Shown: in pieces, positions 18,115-26,382 of the stretch
Position numbering within the stretch: position 1 is the first letter of the stretch
How the letters are laid out: the number at the start of each line of letters is the position of its first letter
NCBI RefSeq assembly: GCF_900188295.1
Contig: NZ_FZNM01000001.1
Location: 372,001 to 436,000, forward strand
From: Paracoccus sediminis
GTDB taxonomy: Bacteria; Pseudomonadota; Alphaproteobacteria; Rhodobacterales; Rhodobacteraceae
Reading direction: 5' to 3'
DNA: 64,000 nt
Notes under the pieces: model-generated
Seen by the model: the letters and a program-made list of their open reading frames with translations, nothing else
Databases searched by the model: none
Told to the model about the DNA's origin: nothing
Made by a program: the position numbers and the translations under genes

Positions 18115-18143
18115 TTGAACGGTTCACGGCCTGCCCATAAATC
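18115..18143 (+). promoter_or_regulatory. Candidate promoter for the small RNA
   Basis: TTGAAC (18115-18120) is a good -35 element. A weak -10 is read either as TAAATC at 18138 (17-base spacing) or CATAAA at 18136 (15-base spacing). Either would start transcription near 18148-18150, giving an ~85-base RNA that ends at the terminator at 18232. Confidence 0.4.
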
Positions 18144-18147
18144 GGGC

Positions 18148-18232
18148 GTAGAAGGCGATGATCCGCGTAATCGCGCGTCACCTTCTACCTCCCTGTTGGA
18201 CTTGGGCCGGGCCTTGTGCCCGGCTTTTTTTT
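18148..18232 (+). ncRNA. Candidate trans-acting small RNA, MmgR/suhB-family (alpha-r8) like
   Basis: This ~85-base segment lies between the LysR gene and purL. It has a promoter-like start, an internal inverted repeat (GAAGGCGATGATCCGCG against CGCGTCACCTTC), a single-stranded CCTCCCTGTTGGACTT motif, and a strong intrinsic terminator. From memory, the CCTCCCTGTTG.ACTT motif directly before a GC-rich terminator is the hallmark of the alphaproteobacterial MmgR/suhB RNA family (about 77 nt in Sinorhizobium). The pyrimidine motif could pair with ribosome-binding sites. The end points are estimates. The alternative is a purL leader or attenuator, since purL starts 84 bases after the terminator. 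Confidence 0.55.
18206..18232 (+). terminator. Intrinsic terminator of the small RNA
   Basis: The perfect 7-bp stem GCCGGGC-CTTGT-GCCCGGC is followed directly by eight T residues (18225-18232). It is among the clearest intrinsic terminators in the window. Bases 18233-18315, up to purL, show only the purL ribosome-binding site. Confidence 0.9.
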
Positions 18233-18315
18233 GGCCCTGCGGTCCGGGCTGTCCCTTCCCATGCCGCCTGCCACGCCATAAAAGGCGCCAGACACCCCGG
18301 CAGGAAGGCACCGCG

Positions 18316-20496
18316 ATGCATGAACCGACGATCACACCCGACCTGATCGCCGCGCACGGGCTGAAGCCCGACGAATACGACCGCATCCTGGACATCATCG
18401 GCCGCGAGCCGACCTTTACCGAGCTTGGCATCTTTTCGGCCATGTGGAACGAGCATTGTTCCTACAAGTCGTCCAAGAAATGGCTGCGCACCCTGCCGAC
18501 GACCGGCCCGCAGGTGATCTGCGGTCCGGGCGAAAACGCGGGCGTGGTGGACATCGGGGACGGGCAGGCCGTGGTGTTCAAGATGGAAAGCCACAACCAC
18601 CCCAGCTACATCGAACCGCATCAGGGCGCCGCGACCGGCGTGGGCGGCATCCTGCGCGACGTGTTCACCATGGGCGCGCGGCCCATCGCCGCGATGGATG
18701 CGTTGTCCTTTGGCCGTCCCGAACATCCCAAGACCGCGCATCTGGTCAAGGGCGTGGTGGAAGGCATCGGCGCCTATGGCAACGCCTTCGGCGTGCCGAA
18801 CGTCGGCGGAGAGGTGCGTTTCCACCGCAGCTATGACGGCAACTGCCTGGTCAATGCCTTTGCGGCGGGCCTGGCCGATGCGGACAAGATCTTCTATTCG
18901 GCCGCGTCGGGCATCGGGATGCCGGTGGTCTATCTGGGCGCCAAGACCGGCCGCGACGGCGTGGGCGGCGCGACCATGGCATCGGCCGAGTTCGACGACA
19001 CGATCGAGGACAAGCGCCCCACGGTTCAGGTCGGCGATCCCTTTACCGAGAAATGCCTGCTGGAAGCCTGCCTTGAACTGATGCAGACGGACAGCGTCAT
19101 TTCCATTCAGGACATGGGCGCGGCGGGGCTGACCTGTTCGGCGGTCGAGATGGGCGACAAGGGCGGACTGGGCATCAAGCTGATCCTGGACGCCGTGCCG
19201 CAGCGCGAGACGAACATGACGGCCTATGAGATGATGCTGTCGGAATCGCAGGAACGGATGCTGATGGTCCTCAAGCCCGAGAAGGAAGCCGAGGCCCGCG
19301 CCATCTTCGAGAAATGGGATCTGGATTTCGCCATCGTGGGCGAGACCATCGCCGAGGACCGCTTCCTGATCCTGCACGGCAACGCGGTCAAGGCCGACCT
19401 GCCGCTGTCCAAGCTGTCCTCATCCGCGCCGGAATACGACCGGCCTTGGGTGGAAGCACCCGCCGCCGGTCCCGCGCCCGACCTGCCCGCGATCACGCCG
19501 ATCCAGGCGCTGCGGGCGCTGATCGGATCGCCGTCCTATGCCCACAAGGGTTGGGTCTGGGAACAATACGACACCCAGGTCGGCGCCGACACCATCCGCC
19601 GCCCTGGCATGGACGCGGGCGTGGTGCGCGTCCACGGCACGAACAAGGCGCTGGCCTTCACCAGCGACGTGACGCCGCGCTATGTCAAGGCGAACCCCTT
19701 CGAGGGCGGCAAGCAGGCCGTGGCCGAAGCCTATCGCAACCTGTCCGCCGTGGGCGCGCGACCGCTGGCCACGACCGACAACCTGAACTTCGGCAACCCC
19801 GAAAAGCCCGAGATCATGGGGCAGCTGGTGGGCGCCATCAAGGGCATCGGCGAGGCTTGCGCCGCGCTGGATTTCCCGATCGTGTCGGGGAACGTGTCGT
19901 TGTATAACGAAACCGACGGCAAGGGTATCCTGCCCACCCCCACCATCGGCGGCGTGGGCCTGATCGACGATCTGTCGGACCTGATCGCTGGCCTTCCGGA
20001 TGACGGTGACGTGGCGATTGTCATCGGCGAAACGCGGGGCCATCTGGGCCAGTCGGCGCTGGCCGCCGAGGCCTTCGGGATCGAGGAGGGCGACGCGCCC
20101 CCGGTCGATCTGGCGGCGGAACGCAAGCATGGCGAATTTTTGCGCGCCAACCGCGCCCATGTGGTCTCTGCGACCGACCTGTCCGACGGCGGGCTGGCCC
20201 TGGCCGCGTTCGAGATGGCCGAGGCCGCGGGCATCGGCGTGCGTCTGGACAGCGGCGACCTCGCGCGGTTGTTCGGAGAGGATCAGGCCCGCTATCTGGT
20301 CGCCTGTTCGCCCGACGGCGCGGCGGCGCTGCTGGCGGCCGCTGACGCTGCGGACGTGCCGGCCGCGCAGGTCGGCACCTTTGGCGGCATGGCCGTGCAG
20401 ATGGGCGATGACGCAGGCGATCTGGCGGAATTGTCGGACCTCTATCGCAACGCCTTTGCGCGGGCGATCCGGGGCGACATGCCGGATCACGCATGA
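18316..20496 (+). CDS. purL: Phosphoribosylformylglycinamidine synthase subunit PurL
   Basis: This 726-residue protein is the small-type FGAM synthase subunit of purine synthesis. It works with PurS and PurQ, which are not in the window. Typical sequence includes [12 protein letters not shown], the MESHNHPS motif, [12 protein letters not shown], and [10 protein letters not shown]. The frame is open 67 codons upstream through the small-RNA region. I chose the ATG giving [16 protein letters not shown], preceded by CAGGAAGG, because the upstream part is non-coding. Its TGA overlaps the ispDF ATG (ATGA). Confidence 0.97.
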   Translation: MHEPTITPDLIAAHGLKPDEYDRILDIIGREPTFTELGIFSAMWNEHCSYKSSKKWLRTLPTTGPQVICGPGENAGVVDIGDGQAVVFKMESHNHPSYIEPHQGAATGVGGILRDVFTMGARPIAAMDALSFGRPEHPKTAHLVKGVVEGIGAYGNAFGVPNVGGEVRFHRSYDGNCLVNAFAAGLADADKIFYSAASGIGMPVVYLGAKTGRDGVGGATMASAEFDDTIEDKRPTVQVGDPFTEKCLLEACLELMQTDSVISIQDMGAAGLTCSAVEMGDKGGLGIKLILDAVPQRETNMTAYEMMLSESQERMLMVLKPEKEAEARAIFEKWDLDFAIVGETIAEDRFLILHGNAVKADLPLSKLSSSAPEYDRPWVEAPAAGPAPDLPAITPIQALRALIGSPSYAHKGWVWEQYDTQVGADTIRRPGMDAGVVRVHGTNKALAFTSDVTPRYVKANPFEGGKQAVAEAYRNLSAVGARPLATTDNLNFGNPEKPEIMGQLVGAIKGIGEACAALDFPIVSGNVSLYNETDGKGILPTPTIGGVGLIDDLSDLIAGLPDDGDVAIVIGETRGHLGQSALAAEAFGIEEGDAPPVDLAAERKHGEFLRANRAHVVSATDLSDGGLALAAFEMAEAAGIGVRLDSGDLARLFGEDQARYLVACSPDGAAALLAAADAADVPAAQVGTFGGMAVQMGDDAGDLAELSDLYRNAFARAIRGDMPDHA

Positions 20497-21638
20497 CGCT
20501 CCGCGCGCCCTCGGGCTATGCCGCCATCATCACCGCCGCCGGCCGCGGCAGCCGCGCGGGCGGGGGCGAGCCGAAGCAGTGGCGCGCCCTGTCCGGCCGC
20601 AGCGTGCTGGCGCGGTCGCTGGAGGCCTTTGCGGGCTTCGACCGCGTGGTGCTGGTCGTCCATCCCGACGACATGGCGCGCGCCATCCATGATTTCGTGG
20701 GTGGAATCACCATCGTGACCGGGGGCGAAACCCGCGCGGCCAGCGTCAGGGCGGGACTTCAGGCGCTGGACGGGCAGGCGACCCATGTGCTGATCCACGA
20801 CGGCGCGCGCCCTCTGGTCAGCGATGCGGTGATCGGGGGCGTCATCGACGCGTTGCAGGCTGGCGCCCATGCGGCGGCCCCGGCCTTGCCCATCACTGAT
20901 GCGCTGTGGCGGGGCGAAGACGGCACCGTGGCCGGCACCGCCCCGCGCGACGGTCTTTACCGCGCGCAGACGCCGCAGGGTTTTTCCCTGGACCAGATAT
21001 CCCTTGCGCATCGCCTGAATCCCGAAAACGCCGCCGACGATGTGGAACTGGCGTTGAAGGCCGGAATCCCGGTTGCGATCACGCCGGGGTCCGAGGACAA
21101 TCTGAAGATCACCTTTCCCGCCGATTTCGCGCGGGCCGAACGCATCCTGGGGATCGCGATGGATATTCGCCTTGGCAACGGCTATGACGTCCACGCCTTC
21201 GGACCGGGCGATCACGTCTGGCTGTGCGGCGTGCAGGTGGCCCATGACGCGGGCCTGGTGGGCCATTCCGATGCCGATGTCGGAATGCATGCGCTGACCG
21301 ACGCGATCTATGGCGCCCTGGCCGAGGGCGACATCGGCCGCCACTTTCCGCCCAGCGATCCCCAATGGAAGGGCGCCGACAGCGCGATCTTCCTGCGCCA
21401 TGCCGCCGGCCTGGCCCGCGAACGCGGCTTCACCGTGGGCAATGCCGACGTCACCCTAATCTGCGAAGCCCCCAGGATCGGTCCCCATGCCGCCGCCATG
21501 CAGGCCCGCCTGGCCGAGATCATGGACGTGGATCCGGCCCGCATCAGCGTCAAGGCCACCACCTCGGAACGGCTGGGCTTTACCGGGCGGCGCGAGGGAA
21601 TCGCGGCCATCGCCACCGCCGCTCTGATGGGGGCGTGA
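20493..21638 (+). CDS. ispDF: Bifunctional IspD/IspF isoprenoid synthesis enzyme
   Basis: This 381-residue fusion catalyses two non-consecutive steps of the MEP pathway. Residues ~1-220 are the 2-C-methyl-D-erythritol 4-phosphate cytidylyltransferase ([27 protein letters not shown]). Residues ~223-381 are the 2,4-cyclodiphosphate synthase, starting [14 protein letters not shown] with the metal-binding DVH and [19 protein letters not shown] motifs. The fusion is common in alphaproteobacteria. It overlaps purL by 4 bases and is followed 2 bases later by pgpA. Confidence 0.96.
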   Translation: MTLRAPSGYAAIITAAGRGSRAGGGEPKQWRALSGRSVLARSLEAFAGFDRVVLVVHPDDMARAIHDFVGGITIVTGGETRAASVRAGLQALDGQATHVLIHDGARPLVSDAVIGGVIDALQAGAHAAAPALPITDALWRGEDGTVAGTAPRDGLYRAQTPQGFSLDQISLAHRLNPENAADDVELALKAGIPVAITPGSEDNLKITFPADFARAERILGIAMDIRLGNGYDVHAFGPGDHVWLCGVQVAHDAGLVGHSDADVGMHALTDAIYGALAEGDIGRHFPPSDPQWKGADSAIFLRHAAGLARERGFTVGNADVTLICEAPRIGPHAAAMQARLAEIMDVDPARISVKATTSERLGFTGRREGIAAIATAALMGA

Positions 21639-21640
21639 GG

Positions 21641-22132
21641 ATGGACCGCCTTCTGGCCACCTGGTTCTATGCCGGACTGCTGCGCCCCGGCCCCGGCACC
21701 TGGGGATCGGCCGTTGCGGTCGCGATGGGGGTGCTTTTGCACCGCGCCGGGCATTTTCCCCTGTTGGCCCTGGCGACCGGACTGGTCATCCTGCTGGGGT
21801 TCTGGGTCGTGCCGCGCTATACCGCCGGGATGACCGACCCCGACCGCAGCGAGATCGTCATCGACGAGGTGGCGGGACAATGGCTGGCGCTGATGGCGCC
21901 GTCGTTCGGGTTCTGGTCCGCGGGCCTTCCGGCCGACAGCTTTCCCTATCCGGGCTGGGTCGCGGCCTTTCTGTTCTTCCGGCTGTTCGACATCTGGAAA
22001 CCATGGCTGGTCGGCCGCGCCGACCGCCGGCACGACACGGCGGGGGTGATGCTGGACGATCTGTGGGCGGGGATCTTTGCCGCGCTGGCGACGATGGCGG
22101 CGGCGGCCGTCGCCCATGGGGTGCTGATGTGA
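21641..22132 (+). CDS. pgpA: Phosphatidylglycerophosphatase A
   Basis: This 163-residue inner-membrane enzyme dephosphorylates phosphatidylglycerophosphate to phosphatidylglycerol. PgpA signatures are RPGPGTWGSAVAV near the N-terminus, DRSEIVIDEVAGQWLAL, FFRLFDIWKPWLVGRADRR, and GVMLDDLWAGIFAAL. Several hydrophobic segments are present. The ATG lies two bases after the ispDF stop. A much longer frame on this strand is shadow sequence overlapping ispDF. Its TGA overlaps the GTG of the next gene. Confidence 0.93.
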   Translation: MDRLLATWFYAGLLRPGPGTWGSAVAVAMGVLLHRAGHFPLLALATGLVILLGFWVVPRYTAGMTDPDRSEIVIDEVAGQWLALMAPSFGFWSAGLPADSFPYPGWVAAFLFFRLFDIWKPWLVGRADRRHDTAGVMLDDLWAGIFAALATMAAAAVAHGVLM

Positions 22133-22617
22133 CGCTGGCCGCCGAAGTCCTGGACGCCGCCCGCGCGCGGGGCGTGATGATCGCCACCGCCGAAAGCTGC
22201 ACCGGCGGGCTGATCGCGGGCGCCCTGACCGAAGTGGCGGGATCGTCCGATGCCGTGGACCGGGGCTTTGTCACCTATTCCAACGCCGCCAAGCAGCAGA
22301 TGCTGGGGGTCCGGCCGGACACGCTGGTTGCCCATGGCGCGGTCAGCGAACAGGTCGCCGCCGAAATGGCATCGGGCGCCCTGCGCCATTCGGGCGCCGG
22401 AATCGCCGTCGCCGTCACCGGGATCGCCGGACCCGGCGGGTCGGAACACAAGCCCGAAGGACGGGTTTGCTTTGGCATCGCGCAACCCTTTGGCACCCGG
22501 ACCGAAACGGTCGAATTCGGCGCGATCGGGCGGCACCAGGTCCGCGCGGCGACGGTGGACCATGCGCTGCGGATGCTGCTGGACGGCCTGAGCGGCTGGC
22601 AACGCCCGCAAGGTTAA
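22129..22617 (+). CDS. CinA C-terminal family protein (nicotinamide-nucleotide amidase type)
   Basis: This 162-residue protein is a stand-alone CinA C-terminal domain, the PncC family that deamidates NMN. Signatures are ATAESCTGGLIAGALTEVAGSS and GIAVAVTGIAGPGGSEHKPEGRVCFG, covering the catalytic Ser and the Gly-rich loop. I chose the GTG at 22129, which overlaps the pgpA stop (GTGA) and gives MTLAAEVLDAARARG. The stop codon TAA is itself part of a CtrA-type box that precedes the endolysin gene. Confidence 0.92.
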   Translation: MTLAAEVLDAARARGVMIATAESCTGGLIAGALTEVAGSSDAVDRGFVTYSNAAKQQMLGVRPDTLVAHGAVSEQVAAEMASGALRHSGAGIAVAVTGIAGPGGSEHKPEGRVCFGIAQPFGTRTETVEFGAIGRHQVRAATVDHALRMLLDGLSGWQRPQG

Positions 22618-22629
22618 CGGCCGCTTAAC
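22614..22629. promoter_or_regulatory. Perfect CtrA-type box upstream of the lysis genes
   Basis: TTAA-CGGCCGC-TTAAC exactly matches the alphaproteobacterial CtrA consensus TTAA-N7-TTAAC. It starts inside the last codons of the cinA-C gene and lies 46 bases before the endolysin ATG, in a promoter-proximal position. CtrA is known to be required for expression and release functions of gene transfer agents in Rhodobacter. Confidence 0.7.
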
Positions 22630-22675
22630 CGGACCGGCGCACCCTTTCGGCCTGATCTTGCAAGCTGGGGGTGCC

Positions 22676-23287
22676 ATGCCAAGCGTTGAGGAAATCGCAG
22701 CGCAGATTGTCGCGCGCGAAGGCGGTTACGTGAACGACCCCGACGATCCGGGCGGGGCCACGAATTACGGCGTGACCATCGGGACGATGAAGACCCTGGG
22801 TCTGGATCTGAACAAGGACGGGCGCATCGACGCCGAGGACGTCAAGGCGCTGACCCGCGCACAGGCCCAGCAGATCTTCGTCGAACACTACTTTCGCCGT
22901 CCCCGGCTGTCCGACCTGCCCGATGCGGTCCAGGCCAGCGTTTTCGACATGTATGTGAACGCCGGCGGCAACGCGGTGAAGATCCTGCAACGGCTGGTCG
23001 CGCGCATGGGATTTGCGGCCAGTGCCGATGGCGTCGTCGGACCCCAGACCATCGCGGCGGCGCGCGATGCGGCCGCCGCCGCCCCGGCCCATCTGGCCGA
23101 TGCCTATGGAATCGCCCGTCGCAACTATTACTATTCCCTGGCCGATCAGCGTCCCGCCAGCCGCAAATACGCCCGCACCAGGGCGGGCGGCAAGGGAGGC
23201 TGGATCACGCGGGCCGAGGAGTTCGTCAGTCCCCGCTATCACCTGACCGAGGCCGAGCATCGCGAAAGGACCGCCAAATGGGCATGA
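22676..23287 (+). CDS. Endolysin, glycoside hydrolase 108 type (GTA-lysis like)
   Basis: This 203-residue peptidoglycan hydrolase has no signal peptide and so would need a holin to reach the wall. Residues 1-100 contain the GH108 motif VAREGGYVNDPDDPGGATNYGVTIGT, with the catalytic Glu in REGG. A DLNKDGRIDAED insert and a C-terminal peptidoglycan-binding type 3 stretch (ADGVVGPQTIAAAR) follow. The ATG at 22676 is used; an in-frame TTG lies 6 codons earlier. Its stop overlaps the holin gene. The isolated endolysin-holin pair with a CtrA box and no phage genes nearby matches the lysis cassette described for rhodobacterial gene transfer agents. Confidence 0.88.
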   Translation: MPSVEEIAAQIVAREGGYVNDPDDPGGATNYGVTIGTMKTLGLDLNKDGRIDAEDVKALTRAQAQQIFVEHYFRRPRLSDLPDAVQASVFDMYVNAGGNAVKILQRLVARMGFAASADGVVGPQTIAAARDAAAAAPAHLADAYGIARRNYYYSLADQRPASRKYARTRAGGKGGWITRAEEFVSPRYHLTEAEHRERTAKWA

Positions 23288-23802
23288 TCGACCGCTTCAT
23301 CGGCCTGGGCCAGGGCGTCACCGCCCTGGGCAGCGCCGCGACCGGCGTGGCCGAAGTGTTCACCCAGAACGCCACCCGGCGCATGGAACTGGACGAGGAA
23401 GCCTATGCCCGCGCCATCAACGAATTCGGGCAGGAATTCCAGGCCAGCCGGGGCGGACTCTTCGACGGCTTCGTGAACGGCCTCAACCGGCTTCCGCGTC
23501 CGCTTCTGGCGCTGGGGACAATGGGATTGTTCGTCTATGCCATGGTGGAGCCGCAGGGGTTCGGTCTGCGGATGGTGGGCTTGCAGCAGGTGCCCGAGCC
23601 TTTGTGGTGGCTGCTGGGCGCCATCGTCGGCTTTTATTTCGGCGCACGAGAAGCGCATTACTTTCGCGGCCGCGTGTGGCCCAGCCAAAAGGCCACCGTC
23701 ACCACCACGCAGCAGGTCGCAGCCACGACCGCGGTGCGTCCGGATGACGATTTCGCCGACAACGCCGCGTTGCGCGACTGGGTGACGACCCTGCGCGGCT
23801 AG
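23278..23802 (+). CDS. Holin-like protein, three-TM holin family (GTA-lysis partner)
   Basis: This 174-residue protein starts 10 bases before the endolysin stop, with AAAGGA upstream; a second ATG two codons later is possible. Hydrophobic segments lie around residues 79-95 (LLALGTMGLFVYAMV) and 104-122 (LWWLLGAIVGFYFGA), plus a shorter Gly/Ala-rich N-terminal one. The charged N-terminal part and Thr/Val-rich C-terminal tail fit the 3TM holin family. It would form the membrane lesion that lets the signal-less endolysin reach peptidoglycan. A strong terminator follows, so endolysin and holin form one unit. Confidence 0.85.
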   Translation: MGMIDRFIGLGQGVTALGSAATGVAEVFTQNATRRMELDEEAYARAINEFGQEFQASRGGLFDGFVNGLNRLPRPLLALGTMGLFVYAMVEPQGFGLRMVGLQQVPEPLWWLLGAIVGFYFGAREAHYFRGRVWPSQKATVTTTQQVAATTAVRPDDDFADNAALRDWVTTLRG

Positions 23803-23841
23803 GCCGCCGTCTGGCGACACGCAAAACTGAACGCTGGATCG

Positions 23842-23866
23842 AAAGGGGGGCTTTCCCCCCCTTTTT
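23842..23866. terminator. Intrinsic terminator after the holin gene
   Basis: AAAGGGGGG-CTTTC-CCCCCCTTT forms a 9-bp hairpin followed by further T residues. It separates the lysis pair from ccmF. The A-run on the left side means it could also act on the other strand. Confidence 0.85.
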
Positions 23867-23905
23867 CATGGCCCTATGCTTGCCGGGCATCAAGGGATCT
23901 TTGCC

Positions 23906-25867
23906 ATGACAGCAGAATTCGGCCATTTCGCCCTGATCCTCGCCTTTGCGGTGGCGCTGTATCAGATGGTGGTGCCCCTGATCGGCGCCTCGAAAGGCTG
24001 GGGGGGCTGGATGGACAGCGCCCGACCGGCCGCCGTGGCGCAGTTCCTGCTGACCGGCCTGTCCTTTGCATGCCTGACGGTGGCCTTTGTCACGTCCGAT
24101 TTCTCGTTGAAGCTGGTTTACGAGAATTCGCACACGGCCAAGCCGATGATCTACAAGATCAGCGGGGTCTGGGGGAACCACGAAGGATCCATGCTGCTGT
24201 GGGTTCTGATCCTGTCGCTGTTCGGTGCCGCCGCGGCCGTGTTCGGAACCAACCTGCCGCCCGCGCTGCGGGCGCGGGTTCTGGCGGTGCAGGCGTCGAT
24301 CGGGGCGGCGTTCTATGCCTTTATCATCTTTACCTCGAACCCGTTCCTGCGGCTGGCCAGCCCGCCTTTTGACGGGCGCGACCTGAATCCGCTGTTGCAG
24401 GATCCCGGTTTGGCCTTTCATCCGCCCTTCCTGTATCTGGGCTATGTCGGCCTTTCGATGGCCTTCAGCTTTGCCGTCGCCGCCCTGATCGAGGGGCGCG
24501 TGGACGCGGCCTGGGCACGATGGGTGCGGCCCTGGACGCTGGCCGCCTGGATGTTCCTGACCTTCGGCATCGCCCTGGGCTCGTGGTGGGCCTATTACGA
24601 GCTGGGCTGGGGCGGCTTCTGGTTCTGGGATCCGGTCGAAAACGCCAGCTTCATGCCTTGGCTCCTGGCCGCCGCCCTCCTGCATTCGGCCATCGTGGTC
24701 GAAAAGCGCGAGACGCTGAAAAGCTGGACGATCCTGCTGGCGATCATGGCGTTTGGCTTTTCGATGATCGGCACATTCATCGTGCGGTCCGGCGTCCTGA
24801 CATCCGTGCACAGCTTTGCCAGCGATCCGGCCCGAGGCGTCTTCATCCTGGGCATCCTGACGGTGTTCACCGGCGGCGCGCTGACGCTGTATGCCGTGCG
24901 CGCGCCGCAGATGACGGCCAAGGGCGTCTTCGCCCCCGTCTCGCGCGAGGGAGCCCTGATCCTGAACAACGTCCTGCTGGCGGTCGCGGCCTTTGTGGTC
25001 TTCATCGGCACGATGTGGCCCCTCGTGGCCGAGATGCTGTGGGGCCGCAAGCTGTCGGTCGGACCTCCGTTCTTCAACAAGGCCTTTACGCCCTTCATGA
25101 TCGCTCTGGCCCTGGCCCTGCCGCTGGGGGCGATCCTGCCGTGGAAGCGGGGGTTGCTGGGCCGGTCCTTGCAGCCGTTGCGCGGGGCCTTGCTGCTGGC
25201 GGGGTCGGTGATGGCGCTGGTGTTCGCGGTCTCGACCGGCCGTTCGGCGATCGCGGTGATCGGCGCGGGCCTGGGCGCATGGATCGTCTTTGGCGCGGTG
25301 GCCGAACTGATCCACCGCACCGGGCAATCGGGGTGGTCGCGCTTGCTGCGTCTGCCCCGCGCCGACTGGGGAAAGGCCACCGCCCATGCGGGCCTTGGCG
25401 TCACCTTTATCGGCATCAGTCTGCTGACCGCCTGGCAGGTCGAGGATATCCGCGTGGCCCAGGTCGGCCAAACCTTCCGGGTGGCCGATTACGACATCAC
25501 CCTGGCCAGCGTCGACGAGGTCCAGGGGCCGAACTACATCTCGACCACGGCGACCATGCAGGTCGCCCGCGATGGCCGTCCTGTCGCGACCCTGCAACCC
25601 GAAAAGCGCGTCTATCCCGTCCAGGCCATGCCCACCACCGAAGCCGCGATCGACAACGGCTTTTTCCGGGACATCTATCTGGTGATCGGCGATGCGCAGA
25701 AAGACGGGGGATGGGCCGTGCGCACCTATGTCAAGCCCTTTGCCAACTGGATCTGGGCCGGCACGATCCTGATGGCGCTTGGCGGGATCATCAGCCTTTC
25801 CGACCGGCGCTATCGCGTGGCGGCGGGGGTGCGGCGCGTATCCCCCGCGGCGGTCCCCGCGGAATGA
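23906..25867 (+). CDS. ccmF: Cytochrome c heme lyase subunit CcmF
   Basis: This 653-residue polytopic inner-membrane protein attaches heme to apocytochromes c in System I. The WWD heme-handling domain is clear (SWWAYYELGWGGFWFWDP), as are SNPFLRL, FHPPFLYLGYVG, and the many hydrophobic segments. The ATG at 23906 (MTAEFGHFALILAFAVALYQ) gives the standard N-terminus; a frame open 10 codons earlier is ignored. It overlaps ccmH by ATGA, so the two heme-ligation subunits are co-translated. Confidence 0.97.
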   Translation: MTAEFGHFALILAFAVALYQMVVPLIGASKGWGGWMDSARPAAVAQFLLTGLSFACLTVAFVTSDFSLKLVYENSHTAKPMIYKISGVWGNHEGSMLLWVLILSLFGAAAAVFGTNLPPALRARVLAVQASIGAAFYAFIIFTSNPFLRLASPPFDGRDLNPLLQDPGLAFHPPFLYLGYVGLSMAFSFAVAALIEGRVDAAWARWVRPWTLAAWMFLTFGIALGSWWAYYELGWGGFWFWDPVENASFMPWLLAAALLHSAIVVEKRETLKSWTILLAIMAFGFSMIGTFIVRSGVLTSVHSFASDPARGVFILGILTVFTGGALTLYAVRAPQMTAKGVFAPVSREGALILNNVLLAVAAFVVFIGTMWPLVAEMLWGRKLSVGPPFFNKAFTPFMIALALALPLGAILPWKRGLLGRSLQPLRGALLLAGSVMALVFAVSTGRSAIAVIGAGLGAWIVFGAVAELIHRTGQSGWSRLLRLPRADWGKATAHAGLGVTFIGISLLTAWQVEDIRVAQVGQTFRVADYDITLASVDEVQGPNYISTTATMQVARDGRPVATLQPEKRVYPVQAMPTTEAAIDNGFFRDIYLVIGDAQKDGGWAVRTYVKPFANWIWAGTILMALGGIISLSDRRYRVAAGVRRVSPAAVPAE

Positions 25868-26319
25868 GGCAGGTTCTTCTGCTGCTGGCGTTTCTGCTGC
25901 CGTTTGCGGCGCTTGCCGTGCAGCCGGACGAAATGCTGCCCGATCCGGCGGCCGAGGCGCGCGCGCGGGCCATTTCGCAATTGTTGCGCTGCCCGGTCTG
26001 CCAGGGCGAAACCATCGATGAATCGAACGCCCCCATCAGCCGCGACCTGCGCCTGTATGTGCGCGAACGCATCGTGGCGGGCGACAGTGACGACCAGGTG
26101 ATCGATGCGGTGGTCGACCGTTTCGGCGAATTCGTGCTGTTCCAGCCGACCGCCCAGGGCACCAACCTGGTTCTGTGGATGGCGGGACCGGTCATGGCGG
26201 TGCTGGCCCTGTTGCTGGCCTGGCGTTTCCTGCGCATCCGCGCGGCCGCCCGTCCCGAAACGACGGTTGCGCTGGACCAGGAAGAAAGCGACCGGCTGGA
26301 GCAGATCATGCGCGACTGA
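25864..26319 (+). CDS. ccmH: Cytochrome c maturation thiol-reductase subunit CcmH
   Basis: This 151-residue periplasmic protein has a signal peptide (MRQVLLLLAFLLPFAALA) and the family motif LLRCPVCQGETIDESNAP, whose two cysteines reduce the apocytochrome CXXCH site. A single C-terminal membrane span follows (NLVLWMAGPVMAVLALLLAWRFL). It lacks the TPR extension of the long E. coli form, as is usual when CcmI is a separate protein. It starts within the ccmF stop. Confidence 0.95.
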   Translation: MRQVLLLLAFLLPFAALAVQPDEMLPDPAAEARARAISQLLRCPVCQGETIDESNAPISRDLRLYVRERIVAGDSDDQVIDAVVDRFGEFVLFQPTAQGTNLVLWMAGPVMAVLALLLAWRFLRIRAAARPETTVALDQEESDRLEQIMRD

Positions 26320-26382
26320 CGCGGGGTCGCGCTTTCCCGTGCCGGCATTTCGGTCATGATGCCTTGGAAAAGGGGGACCGCC

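Noticed and set aside
18148-18232. The purL-upstream RNA as 6S RNA, 4.5S (SRP) RNA or a purine riboswitch
   Set aside because: It is too short for 6S RNA, has no SRP tetraloop/internal-loop motif, and shows no purine-aptamer core sequence.
22676-23802. The endolysin-holin pair as part of a prophage
   Set aside because: Neighbours on both sides are housekeeping genes, with no capsid, tail, integrase or attachment-site repeats. Composition matches the chromosome.
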